From NCBI GenBank assembly GCA_902600895.1, contig CACKLF010000010.1, forward strand, positions 1-49,241: a stretch of DNA of 49,241 nucleotides. The letters run 5' to 3'. The notes below the pieces were generated by a model. It ran no database searches and was not told the DNA's origin. It saw only the letters and a program-made list of their open reading frames with translations. The stretch is from an uncultured Alphaproteobacteria bacterium. Its GTDB lineage: Bacteria > Pseudomonadota > Alphaproteobacteria > Rhodobacterales > Rhodobacteraceae. Below are positions 26,996 through 34,773 of this stretch, piece after piece (position 1 is the first letter of the stretch; the number at the start of each line of letters is the position of its first letter). A program made the translations under genes and the position numbers.

Positions 26996-27934
26996 CTAAA
27001 GTAACCCTATTCTATCAGTGAGAAATTTAAAGAATTCATCATCGTCAATCGAGTTTACATAATACACATTTTTTTTCTTTTTTGTTACGTTCCACCAATC
27101 AACAACTGTCATTCCTCTTGTTAAATCTGAATTTATTTCTACCTCAACGTTAACTTTACGTCCTCCATAAAAGTCTGGCCTTAACAAGTAAGCAATGACA
27201 TTTGGATCGTGCAAAGGGCCACCCTCGCTACCATATTTTTCAACGTCAAATCTTTCAAAAAAGTCAAGCATTTCTGCGATAGCTGTACCCGCCTTATTGC
27301 CAATATCTCTGAATGCCTCAATCCTACGTCTAGAAGTTAAAGCTTTATGGGTTACATCAAGTGGAAGCATCACGACCGGGATTCCCGAGCCTAGTACCTC
27401 CGCAGCTGCCTCTGGATCAACATAAATATTAAATTCAGCTGCTGGAGTAATATTTCCACCCTCGAAAAAACCTCCTCCCATCATCACAACTTGTTCAATG
27501 AGTTTTTTAATTCTTGGTTCTTTTCTAAAAGCAAGGGCTATATTTGTTAAAGGACCAAGAGTGCAAATAGTCACTTTCTCTTTTGAGTGAGAAAAAACCG
27601 TATTTATAATAAACTCTACGGCCCCTATCTCCTGCAATCTAATTTTTGGTGGATCCAAAATGGGACCATCTAATCCAGTTTTGCCATGCACATGTTCTGC
27701 TGTAACTAATTTTCTGCTAATAGGATGCTCCGCTCCAGCAAATACGGGTACATTTGTATATTTAGTCAACTCCAACACTTTTCTAGCATTCTCAGCCGTT
27801 AACCTCAAAGGAACATTTCCAGCAACGCAAGTGATTCCTAAAACTTGTAGTTCTTCAGACGCCAAGGCTAACAAAATTGCTACTGCATCATCCTGACCAG
27901 GGTCGGTATCGATAATTATTTTTTTTCTTTTCAT
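26996..27934 (-). CDS. Inosine-uridine-type nucleoside hydrolase
   Basis: The enzyme splits ribonucleosides into base and ribose. The 312-residue protein has the calcium-binding hallmark DTDPGQDDA at residues 9-17, with the remaining ligands in TLGPLTNIALA and GGPLHDPNVIAYLL. The middle loop MMGGGFFEGGNITPAAEFNIYVDPEAA is the family signature. No signal peptide is seen. It forms a two-gene nucleoside-salvage operon with the following ribokinase. The upstream 180-base region is shared with the divergent gene at 28115. Confidence 0.93.
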   Translation of the reverse strand: MKRKKIIIDTDPGQDDAVAILLALASEELQVLGITCVAGNVPLRLTAENARKVLELTKYTNVPVFAGAEHPISRKLVTAEHVHGKTGLDGPILDPPKIRLQEIGAVEFIINTVFSHSKEKVTICTLGPLTNIALAFRKEPRIKKLIEQVVMMGGGFFEGGNITPAAEFNIYVDPEAAAEVLGSGIPVVMLPLDVTHKALTSRRRIEAFRDIGNKAGTAIAEMLDFFERFDVEKYGSEGGPLHDPNVIAYLLRPDFYGGRKVNVEVEINSDLTRGMTVVDWWNVTKKKKNVYYVNSIDDDEFFKFLTDRIGLL

Positions 27935-28036
27935 ATGCCTTTTTCAGTTTAACTTAATTTTTTTTTTATTTTTACATAGTTGGCTTTTCTTTTTGCACGA
28001 TATTTGCATTTACATTACCTATTAAGCAATTAAATT

Positions 28037-28056
28037 AATATTAATAATGTAATATT
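28037..28056. promoter_or_regulatory. Inverted repeat between nucleoside hydrolase and the divergent unknown gene
   Basis: AATATTA and TAATATT are separated by 6 bases, in the 180-base divergent intergenic region. It could be a regulator site, but the sequence is extremely AT-rich and a 7-bp palindrome may be chance. Confidence 0.25.
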
Positions 28057-28114
28057 GTTAATAGACATTAGAAAAAAGATTTGAATTAAGTATTAACTGA
28101 TAGATTAATAGAAA

Positions 28115-28801
28115 ATGCCGAAAGATTATAAAAAGTTTTTAGAAGGTCAAACCTTATCCTATTTACTTGCTGAACCAAATAATGAGCAGTTGAGTGAAGA
28201 TGAAGACGGAACAAAAGATCTGTATGAAATTATAGAAAAAGCAACTGAAATTAAAGGTGATGAGCTTGCGAATAATCAGTTGAAAGTTAAGAAACCGACT
28301 AAAAATAGCAAGATAGTGAAACGGATAAGTGATAATATTGTTAGTAGAGGTACAGGCTCCTCAAAAAACACTCCAGCATATCATGCAGAGCAGGCGCAAC
28401 TATTTGCTATGAGCTCTCTAACTTGTATTGAAAGAAATAAAAGTTCGAAAGCGACCTGGAACGCAATTCGTGCCCAAAATGCAATAGTAAGCGCACGCAA
28501 CCTGCTTAGCGAGATACACAAAGAAAATAGATTTGAGACAGATCACTTTGCAAAAAATATTTCTATAATTGGAAAGACAAAATCTGAAACAAAATCTGAG
28601 CTTATTGAGTTGATTGATGAATATGAGGAGTTATTAATTGATCACGATAGGTATGGGGCCTTCAGAAGGCTAGCTGCAAAAAAATGGGGCCGTCCAGCAA
28701 TTAAGATAACCATACAGGAAGTAAATGAAATAACAAAATTAGTACACGAGGCATACGCACTTAACCCAGAGCGCGTAGATAGGTCAAAATCACAAGACTA
28801 A
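28115..28801 (+). CDS. Conserved-looking hypothetical protein, charged and soluble
   Basis: I do not recognise this 228-residue protein. It has no signal peptide or membrane segment. Residues 1-90 are acidic then basic and look disordered (SEDEDGTKDLYEI, KKPTKNSKIVKRISDN). The C-terminal half is helical and regular, with KSSKATWNAIRAQNAIVSARNLL and YGAFRRLAAKKWGRPAIKIT. It is convergent with the aminotransferase gene; the two stops abut with no base between them. The mixture of Lys/Glu-rich linker and compact helical part suggests a protein-protein or nucleic-acid binding role, but nothing firmer can be said. Confidence 0.6.
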   Translation: MPKDYKKFLEGQTLSYLLAEPNNEQLSEDEDGTKDLYEIIEKATEIKGDELANNQLKVKKPTKNSKIVKRISDNIVSRGTGSSKNTPAYHAEQAQLFAMSSLTCIERNKSSKATWNAIRAQNAIVSARNLLSEIHKENRFETDHFAKNISIIGKTKSETKSELIELIDEYEELLIDHDRYGAFRRLAAKKWGRPAIKITIQEVNEITKLVHEAYALNPERVDRSKSQD

Positions 28802-29944
28802 TTAGTTAAAAACTTTATCAACTGCACTTTGAAGTGTGTCCAATGCTGCATCTACATTGTAAAGTTTATCCAGACCAAAAAGTCCAATTCGGAAGGTCAT
28901 AAAATCTTCCTTTTCATCACAATTCAATGGTACTCCAGCTGCTATTTGTAGTCCGTTATCTTTAAACCTTTTACCATTATGGACATTAATATCATCTGTG
29001 TAACATACAACTACCCCAGGAGCCTCAAAACCCTTTGCGGCGACGGATACAAGACCTTTCTGGGAGAGCATACCTCTAACTCCACTACCTAACCGCCACT
29101 GCTCACTTTCAACTTTGCTGAAACCAAACTCTTTAGTCTCTTTCATTGTATCTCTAAAATTTTTTAATGAATCGGTAGGCATAGTTGTGTGATAAGCATG
29201 ACCACCATCAAGGTAAGTATCCATAATTCCCAGCCACTTTTTCAAATCCATTGAAAAGCTATTGGATACAGTCGTTTCAATCTTTTTTACAGCTACTTCA
29301 CTTAACATTACTAAGCCAGCAGAAGGTGTTGAAGACCATCCTTTCTGAGGTGCAGAAATAAGAATGTCCACACCAACGCTTTCCATATCTACCCATGCAC
29401 AACCAGACGCTACACAATCTAAGACAAATATAGCTCCAACTTTATGTGCTGCTTCGGAAACACTACGCAGATACTCATCTGGAAGAATTATTCCAGCAGA
29501 GGTTTCTACATGGGGAGCAAAAACAACATCAGGTTGCTTTTCTAAAATCTTTGAAACGACCTCATCAATCGAAGGTGGTGAAAATGCAGATTGTGAATCA
29601 TTACTTTTTTGCCTTGCTTTAACAACTGTAAGATCCTCATAAAAATCACCTGCTTCGAATATTTGACTCCACCTATATGAAAACCAGCCATTTCGTATAA
29701 CCAAACATTTTGATTGGTTGCCAAACTGACGCGCAACGGCCTCCATAGCATAAGTTCCACCACCCGGTACTATGGCAACTTTGCGCGACTTATAAATGTC
29801 ACTAAGCATCTCTGACAAATCTTTCATTACTTCTTGAAAATTTTCAGACATGTGATTGAGTGACCTATCAGTGAAAACCACCGAGTATTCTAATAGTCCA
29901 TCGGGATCGACATTTGCGAGAAGACCAGTCATTACGAACTCCAT
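28802..29944 (-). CDS. Class V aminotransferase (alanine-glyoxylate / serine-pyruvate type)
   Basis: The 380-residue PLP enzyme has VPGGGTYAMEAVARQF, VFAPHVETSAGIILP, FVLDCVASGCAW (the aspartate that contacts PLP) and the Schiff-base lysine in SAPQKGWSSTPS. The C-terminal FRIGLFGLDKLYNVD is typical. It most resembles alanine-glyoxylate or serine-glyoxylate aminotransferases, which transfer an amino group to a small 2-oxo acid. It follows the malonyl-CoA synthetase gene by 60 bases on the same strand. The precise amino donor and acceptor are uncertain. Confidence 0.85.
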   Translation of the reverse strand: MEFVMTGLLANVDPDGLLEYSVVFTDRSLNHMSENFQEVMKDLSEMLSDIYKSRKVAIVPGGGTYAMEAVARQFGNQSKCLVIRNGWFSYRWSQIFEAGDFYEDLTVVKARQKSNDSQSAFSPPSIDEVVSKILEKQPDVVFAPHVETSAGIILPDEYLRSVSEAAHKVGAIFVLDCVASGCAWVDMESVGVDILISAPQKGWSSTPSAGLVMLSEVAVKKIETTVSNSFSMDLKKWLGIMDTYLDGGHAYHTTMPTDSLKNFRDTMKETKEFGFSKVESEQWRLGSGVRGMLSQKGLVSVAAKGFEAPGVVVCYTDDINVHNGKRFKDNGLQIAAGVPLNCDEKEDFMTFRIGLFGLDKLYNVDAALDTLQSAVDKVFN

Positions 29945-30004
29945 AAAAAAATGATATTTCTAAGATATAAGCTACTTCATACAATTGAAAACAGCAATTT
30001 TATT

Positions 30005-31525
30005 TTAGCTACTAAATGTCTCAGAATAAATATCTCTGAGTAGATTTTTTTGCACTTTTCCCATTGTGTTTCTGGGTAGTTTTTCAATGAAAATTACCTC
30101 TTTGGGTCTTTTGTACTTAGCTAGTTTACGCTCCAGATTGAGACCAATTTCGGATTTGCTGATCTCATGACCATTCAATTTTACAACCAGTGCAATTACA
30201 CCTTCACCAAAATCTGAATGATAAGCACCAATCACTGCACTTTCTGATACTCCTTCAATTTCATCTATAGCTAGTTCAATTTCTTTCGGATAAACATTAA
30301 AACCACCTGAAATAATTAGGTCTTTGTCTCTTCCAACTATTTCGATGTAGCCAGAATTGTCCTTGAAGCCAATATCCCCTGTTTTAAAAAATCCATCAGC
30401 CGTGAAATCCTCTTCTGTTTTTTCAGGAAGATTCCAATAACCTTTAAAGACATTGTCACCTTTAATATAAATAGATCCAATATTTTGCTTTTGCACAATA
30501 TCCCCATCCTCATTTACTATCTTTATTTGCACTCCTGGCAAAGCTTTACCCACTGACCCAGCTTTTCTAATACCATCGTAAGGATTAGATGTGTTCATAT
30601 TCGTCTCTGTCATTCCATAGCGCTCTAAAATTTTATGCCCAGTCCTCTTCTCAAATAATTTATGCGTTTGAGACAAAAGAGGCGCACTTCCAGAAATAAA
30701 AAGTCTAATTGATTTTGTTTTTTCTCTGTTTAACGCGCTTGACTCTAATAGTCTGGTATAAAAGGTTGGTACACCCATCATTACTGTAGTATCACCCATC
30801 AATTTGATTATTTCTTCTCTGTCAAAACTTGGTAAAAATAGCATACTGCACCCTGATAACAATACGAGATTTGTTGCAACAAAGAGACCATGGGTGTGAA
30901 AGATTGGTAAAGCATGCAAAAGAACGTCATTTGAATTAAATCTCCAAGCTGTTTTTAAAACACGGGCATTTGATAGTAAATTCTTATGTGTAAGCATTGC
31001 ACCCTTAGAGCGACCAGTAGTACCCGATGTGTATAATAGTGCTGCGATATCATTTTCACTGCACTCCATTACTTTACTATATCCTAAAATCCCTTTTTCT
31101 AAACAATTGAGACTACCTGTACCATGCTTGGTCAATGTTTCCACTTTAATCTGGCCTAAAGCCTTGACTGCATCAATTGTCTCTTTATTTTCTTCTTCAC
31201 AAATAAAAAGTCGTGCCCGTGAGTCCTTTAAGAAAAATAATACTTCCTCCTTTGTGTAGTCTGGATTGAGAGGTAAAAAGATATAGCCCATTTGGATAGA
31301 AGCTGCGACTATGTTAAGACATTCAACTGATTTAAATAGTTGAAACGCTATTCTGTCTCCCTTCTTGATTCCCAAATCCTTAAAGATAGAGGCGTATTTT
31401 TGAGTTTTTTCTGAAAATGATTGGTACGTCAACCGTGACCCATCAGCAAACAATATAAAATCCTTGTTACTTTTTTGATGCTTTCGAAATAAATTATCGA
31501 ATAAAGGGTTAATTAAGTCTGCCAT
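30005..31525 (-). CDS. matB: Malonyl-CoA synthetase (MatB)
   Basis: MatB ligates malonate (or methylmalonate) to CoA with ATP. The 506-residue protein has the A3 loop LLYTSGTTGRSKGAML and the strongly MatB-specific stretch LERYGMTETNMNTSNPYDG. Further motifs are GSVGKALPGVQIKI and the C-terminal domain with ISGGFNVYPKEIE and the catalytic lysine in PRNTMGKVQKN. It is cytoplasmic. The companion decarboxylase MatA is not next to it. The aminotransferase downstream may share its transcript. Regulation is not visible. Confidence 0.93.
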   Translation of the reverse strand: MADLINPLFDNLFRKHQKSNKDFILFADGSRLTYQSFSEKTQKYASIFKDLGIKKGDRIAFQLFKSVECLNIVAASIQMGYIFLPLNPDYTKEEVLFFLKDSRARLFICEEENKETIDAVKALGQIKVETLTKHGTGSLNCLEKGILGYSKVMECSENDIAALLYTSGTTGRSKGAMLTHKNLLSNARVLKTAWRFNSNDVLLHALPIFHTHGLFVATNLVLLSGCSMLFLPSFDREEIIKLMGDTTVMMGVPTFYTRLLESSALNREKTKSIRLFISGSAPLLSQTHKLFEKRTGHKILERYGMTETNMNTSNPYDGIRKAGSVGKALPGVQIKIVNEDGDIVQKQNIGSIYIKGDNVFKGYWNLPEKTEEDFTADGFFKTGDIGFKDNSGYIEIVGRDKDLIISGGFNVYPKEIELAIDEIEGVSESAVIGAYHSDFGEGVIALVVKLNGHEISKSEIGLNLERKLAKYKRPKEVIFIEKLPRNTMGKVQKNLLRDIYSETFSS

Positions 31526-31685
31526 TTATGTTTATCAAAAATTTAACCAATTTTTTTTGAATATTTACTTTGTTTGATGACCCAACTCAAGTGTTTAAAA
31601 TCACATTATATTGATTCATTTGTTTTACTTTATTTTAATTTTATACTATTTCCATAGTTATTCGCAATTTTATTAGGAAATTAAA

Positions 31686-32684
31686 ATGCTTTACAGACAT
31701 TTAGGGCAAAAAAAAACAAGAATTTCCGCCCTTGGTATTGGCGCAATGTCTTTTTCCGATTTTTATGGAAAATCAAGTACTAAAATATCACACTCCATTC
31801 TTTCTGCATCTTTAGACTTGGGTATAAATCACATCGACACTGCAGATATCTATGGCATGGGTTCTTCGGAAGAGAGAATTGGCAGTTTTTTGCAAAAAAA
31901 TCCTTCAGCAAAAAAATTTTTTAAAATTGCCTCAAAGGGTAGTATTAGAAAGTCTAACGATGGGAGCACCTTTTTTGATAATTCAAGAAAATATTTAGTA
32001 GAAGCCCTTAACTCGTCATTAAAAAAATTGGGTTTAGAGAACATAGAGCTTTATTATGTTCATAGGCGTGACCAATCGATACCAATAGAAGAAGTTTCAG
32101 AAACATTGGCATCTTTTGTTAAAGAAGGAAAAATAAATCAGTTTGGCTTTTCAGAAATAGCCCCCACTTCACTGGATAAAGCTAGTGAGATACACCCTGT
32201 TGCTGCTGTCCAATCTGAATATTCACTATCTACACGCTACCCCGAATTGGGTCTCTTACAAAAAACAAAGGCATTGAGCACTAGTTTAGTCGCTTTTAGT
32301 CCTGTTGGTAGGTCTCTTTTAACAGACAATCCACATACTCAAGAAAAAGTAGATAACATGCCATTTTTGAAGCAAAACCCCAGATTTATTGAGCCCAACC
32401 TGACTAAAAATATCCAGGCAGCCTATGCCTTTCGAAAACTCGCCGGTGATTGGAATATGACAGCTGGTGGGCTAGCTATTGCTTGGCTTTTAAATAAAGA
32501 TTCCCACATATTACCCATACCTGGGACACGCTCAGTAAAATATTTAAATGAAATGGCTGAAGCTTGCGAAAAAATTTTTAGCAAAACTGAAATGGAAGAA
32601 ATTGAAAATAGACTTCCTATTGGCTGGGCCTTTGGAGATCGTTATTCAGTAGCTCAGTGGGTAGGCCCTGAAAAATATTGCTGA
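31686..32684 (+). CDS. Aldo/keto reductase
   Basis: The 332-residue TIM-barrel NADPH-dependent reductase has the catalytic tetrad D51 and Y56 (HIDTADIYGMG), K84 (FKIASKG) and H126 (YYVHRRD). C-terminal IPGTRSVKYLNEMAEA binds the cofactor. It belongs to the AKR13/YghZ-like group by overall layout. The substrate is unknown. It stands alone on the plus strand between matB (divergent) and a DMT exporter gene whose end is one base away. Confidence 0.92.
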   Translation: MLYRHLGQKKTRISALGIGAMSFSDFYGKSSTKISHSILSASLDLGINHIDTADIYGMGSSEERIGSFLQKNPSAKKFFKIASKGSIRKSNDGSTFFDNSRKYLVEALNSSLKKLGLENIELYYVHRRDQSIPIEEVSETLASFVKEGKINQFGFSEIAPTSLDKASEIHPVAAVQSEYSLSTRYPELGLLQKTKALSTSLVAFSPVGRSLLTDNPHTQEKVDNMPFLKQNPRFIEPNLTKNIQAAYAFRKLAGDWNMTAGGLAIAWLLNKDSHILPIPGTRSVKYLNEMAEACEKIFSKTEMEEIENRLPIGWAFGDRYSVAQWVGPEKYC

Positions 32685-32685
32685 T

Positions 32686-33558
32686 TTAAGTATTATTGTG
32701 TTTAGGTCGGACGAAAAATATTCCTATCATTATCAGTGCAAATGATGTCCAAACGAAATATGAATGTACTTCCTCAAGTAGGAGTATTCCCCAAACTATT
32801 CCAAAGAATGTTACTAAATAACCAGTCTGACCAGCAAAAACAGAGCCAGCCCGTCCTATAAGGAAGATAAACGTTGAATAACCTATTGCTGAGATTACAC
32901 CAATTCCAACTAGTGAGTAAAATAATGGTGCGTTATCATTCGATGGTACAAAAAACTGACCTGATATAATCGATATGGGCAGAGAAATACCCGCAGTTGT
33001 TATACTTAAAGCGCAAGCGATTTTTATTGGTCCAACATTTTTAGGCTTTATCTTATCAATATATATATTTTCCAACGAATAGAAAACTGCACACAAAAGT
33101 GATAGGAGAACCCAAGGTACGTCTGACTTCTCAGGTAAACTATTTTCCGGAACTAATAAAACCAATAGTGCAAAAAAGCCCAATATTAACCCGATAGACC
33201 TCAATAAACCGAATCTATCAAGACCAACCATTAATGCCAGGATATAGGTAAACATTGGAACCATAGAAACAGATAAAGATAAAATTCCAGAATCTATATG
33301 GAAAGCCGCGGAGTACAAAATGACATTGGGAAAAATACCTGCCAAAAAAGTCACTATTATGATGAAAGGGAATAACGATCTATCTATATTTAAGCTGCCA
33401 TATCTCCAGAGCACAAATACAAGTAAGATTGAACCAGAAACTATATTTTGCCAAAAAGTCAAACCTAACGGAGAGCCTCCTGACATTGCTGCAATTTTAC
33501 TTAAAGGAAATGTTAAACCCCATGCAATGCCTAAAAAAATTAAAACTGCCCAGTTCAT
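32686..33558 (-). CDS. DMT/EamA-family transporter
   Basis: The 290-residue protein has ten predicted membrane helices in two EamA repeats. The first is AWGLTFPLSKIAAMSGGSPLGLTFWQ; the second contains YSTFIFLIGRAGSVFAGQTGYLVTFFGIVWG and LLEEVHSYFVWTSFALIMIGI. Its presumed role is export of metabolites or amino acids; the substrate is unknown. It ends one base from the aldo/keto reductase stop. Confidence 0.88.
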   Translation of the reverse strand: MNWAVLIFLGIAWGLTFPLSKIAAMSGGSPLGLTFWQNIVSGSILLVFVLWRYGSLNIDRSLFPFIIIVTFLAGIFPNVILYSAAFHIDSGILSLSVSMVPMFTYILALMVGLDRFGLLRSIGLILGFFALLVLLVPENSLPEKSDVPWVLLSLLCAVFYSLENIYIDKIKPKNVGPIKIACALSITTAGISLPISIISGQFFVPSNDNAPLFYSLVGIGVISAIGYSTFIFLIGRAGSVFAGQTGYLVTFFGIVWGILLLEEVHSYFVWTSFALIMIGIFFVRPKHNNT

Positions 33559-33673
33559 AAAAGACTACCCTTAATTTTATAGGACAAAAAAATGCTTAGT
33601 ATTAACATTGCCCTAAACTGGACAAAGTGTGAGCCGGTCTTAACAGATTAGTTATAGATAGGGAAACCCAAAA

Positions 33674-34634
33674 ATGAAGAATAAAGATATGAGCGAGAAA
33701 GAATTACTGAGAAAGTCACCAGAAGACTTAAAAGTCTTTATTTTCGAGGTAATGCAAAGCCTAAGCTGTTTAGAAAAAATTTTAAAAGAAATAGCTGAAA
33801 ATCATGTAAATTCTAGTCTGAGCGGAGTGGAATTTCACGGAATATGAATAATTTTACAATATGCAGAGTATTGCTGAAGTGGATATTTAAGAAATGAGAT
33901 TCTTCTAGAAATTAAAAAGGGTAAAAAACAGTAATATTATTGATGGGTTGGGAGGTATATGGATACCGGCATTGAATGTGGCTTTACAACACTCTATTGA
34001 GGAAACAAAAAAGTTTGGGATCAATGTAATTGGTGTCGTAAACACTGGTCATACTGGTCGACAGGGAGCTTAAACTGAGATAGCTGCTTACCAAAATAAT
34101 CTTTGAATTATTATATGTGAAGGGGGAACAATGTTCAAGTTGTTATAGATTTCGAAACTTCAGCAATATCCAGTGGTAGAGTTTATTATCGCCAAAAGAC
34201 TATGTTTTAAGTTGAACAAAGGAACTATTTTATACAGAGATGTTAATCTAACAGATGACCCAGAAGATTATTTTTCTTGGCGGAACCATTCTTTCAGCGA
34301 ATGAAGCCAAACTATATTCACTATCAATTTTTGCAGAATTAATAACTGGGGCAATGTTAGGTTCTGCTACTTTGGAATATAACTGGCTGATTATCACAGT
34401 AGATACCCATGTTTTCAAAATCAGACCAGACCTAAGTCTATTGCTGAAGAAGTATTGTCAGATACTAAGAGATATCCGTCTGCAAAAGGCTTTGAAAAAG
34501 TAAAGATGCCTAGTGAAAGAGAGCCAAAAACTTCAAACCCATTATTTACTAAAGGTATTAAAGTAACTTGTGAACTTTGGTCTCAAATGGTTCATCACCA
34601 AAAAGGCCTAAATGCTAAGTATATAAATGAGTAA
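33674..34634 (+). pseudogene. Decayed Ldh_2-family dehydrogenase (malate/L-lactate/ureidoglycolate dehydrogenase-like)
   Basis: Pieces of a single Ldh_2-family protein can be read in order across this stretch, in all forward frames. The N-terminal piece SPEDLKVFIFEV ... SLSGVEFHGI corresponds to the family D-SHGI motif and ends in TGA at 33845. Next comes LQYAEYC-stop-SGYLRNEILLEIKKGK. After a frame change there is IDGLGGIWIPALNVALQHS ... INVIGVVNTGHTGRQGA with two more stops. Then LYRDVNLTDDPEDYF, then LYSLSIFAELITGAMLGS in another frame. The end is AEEVLSDTKRYPSAKGFEKV ... WSQMVHHQKGLNAKYINE to TAA. At least four internal stops and three or four frame changes show long inactivation. The 57-codon frame at 33674 and the 82-codon frame at 34255 are parts of it, not genes. 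Confidence 0.85.
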
Positions 34635-34773
34635 CCACCGTTTAAGAATATGTTAGCCAGTTTAAATAAGAAAAGAACAGTTAAAAGCAAAAAAACTTTT
34701 CATCTAGCTTACACCTTATTACTATCAACCTAGAACATTCAATTTATCTTTACTGATACCAGGAGTTTTTAGA

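Noticed and set aside
33674-33847. 57-codon open frame that could be a small gene
   Set aside because: Its product ends in a segment matching the SHGI motif region of Ldh_2 dehydrogenases, and the following bases continue the same protein after a stop. It is the 5' piece of the pseudogene.
34255-34503. 82-codon open frame
   Set aside because: Only its middle (LSIFAELITGAMLG) is protein-like, and it belongs to the decayed Ldh_2 gene. Both ends are out of frame with the flanking fragments.
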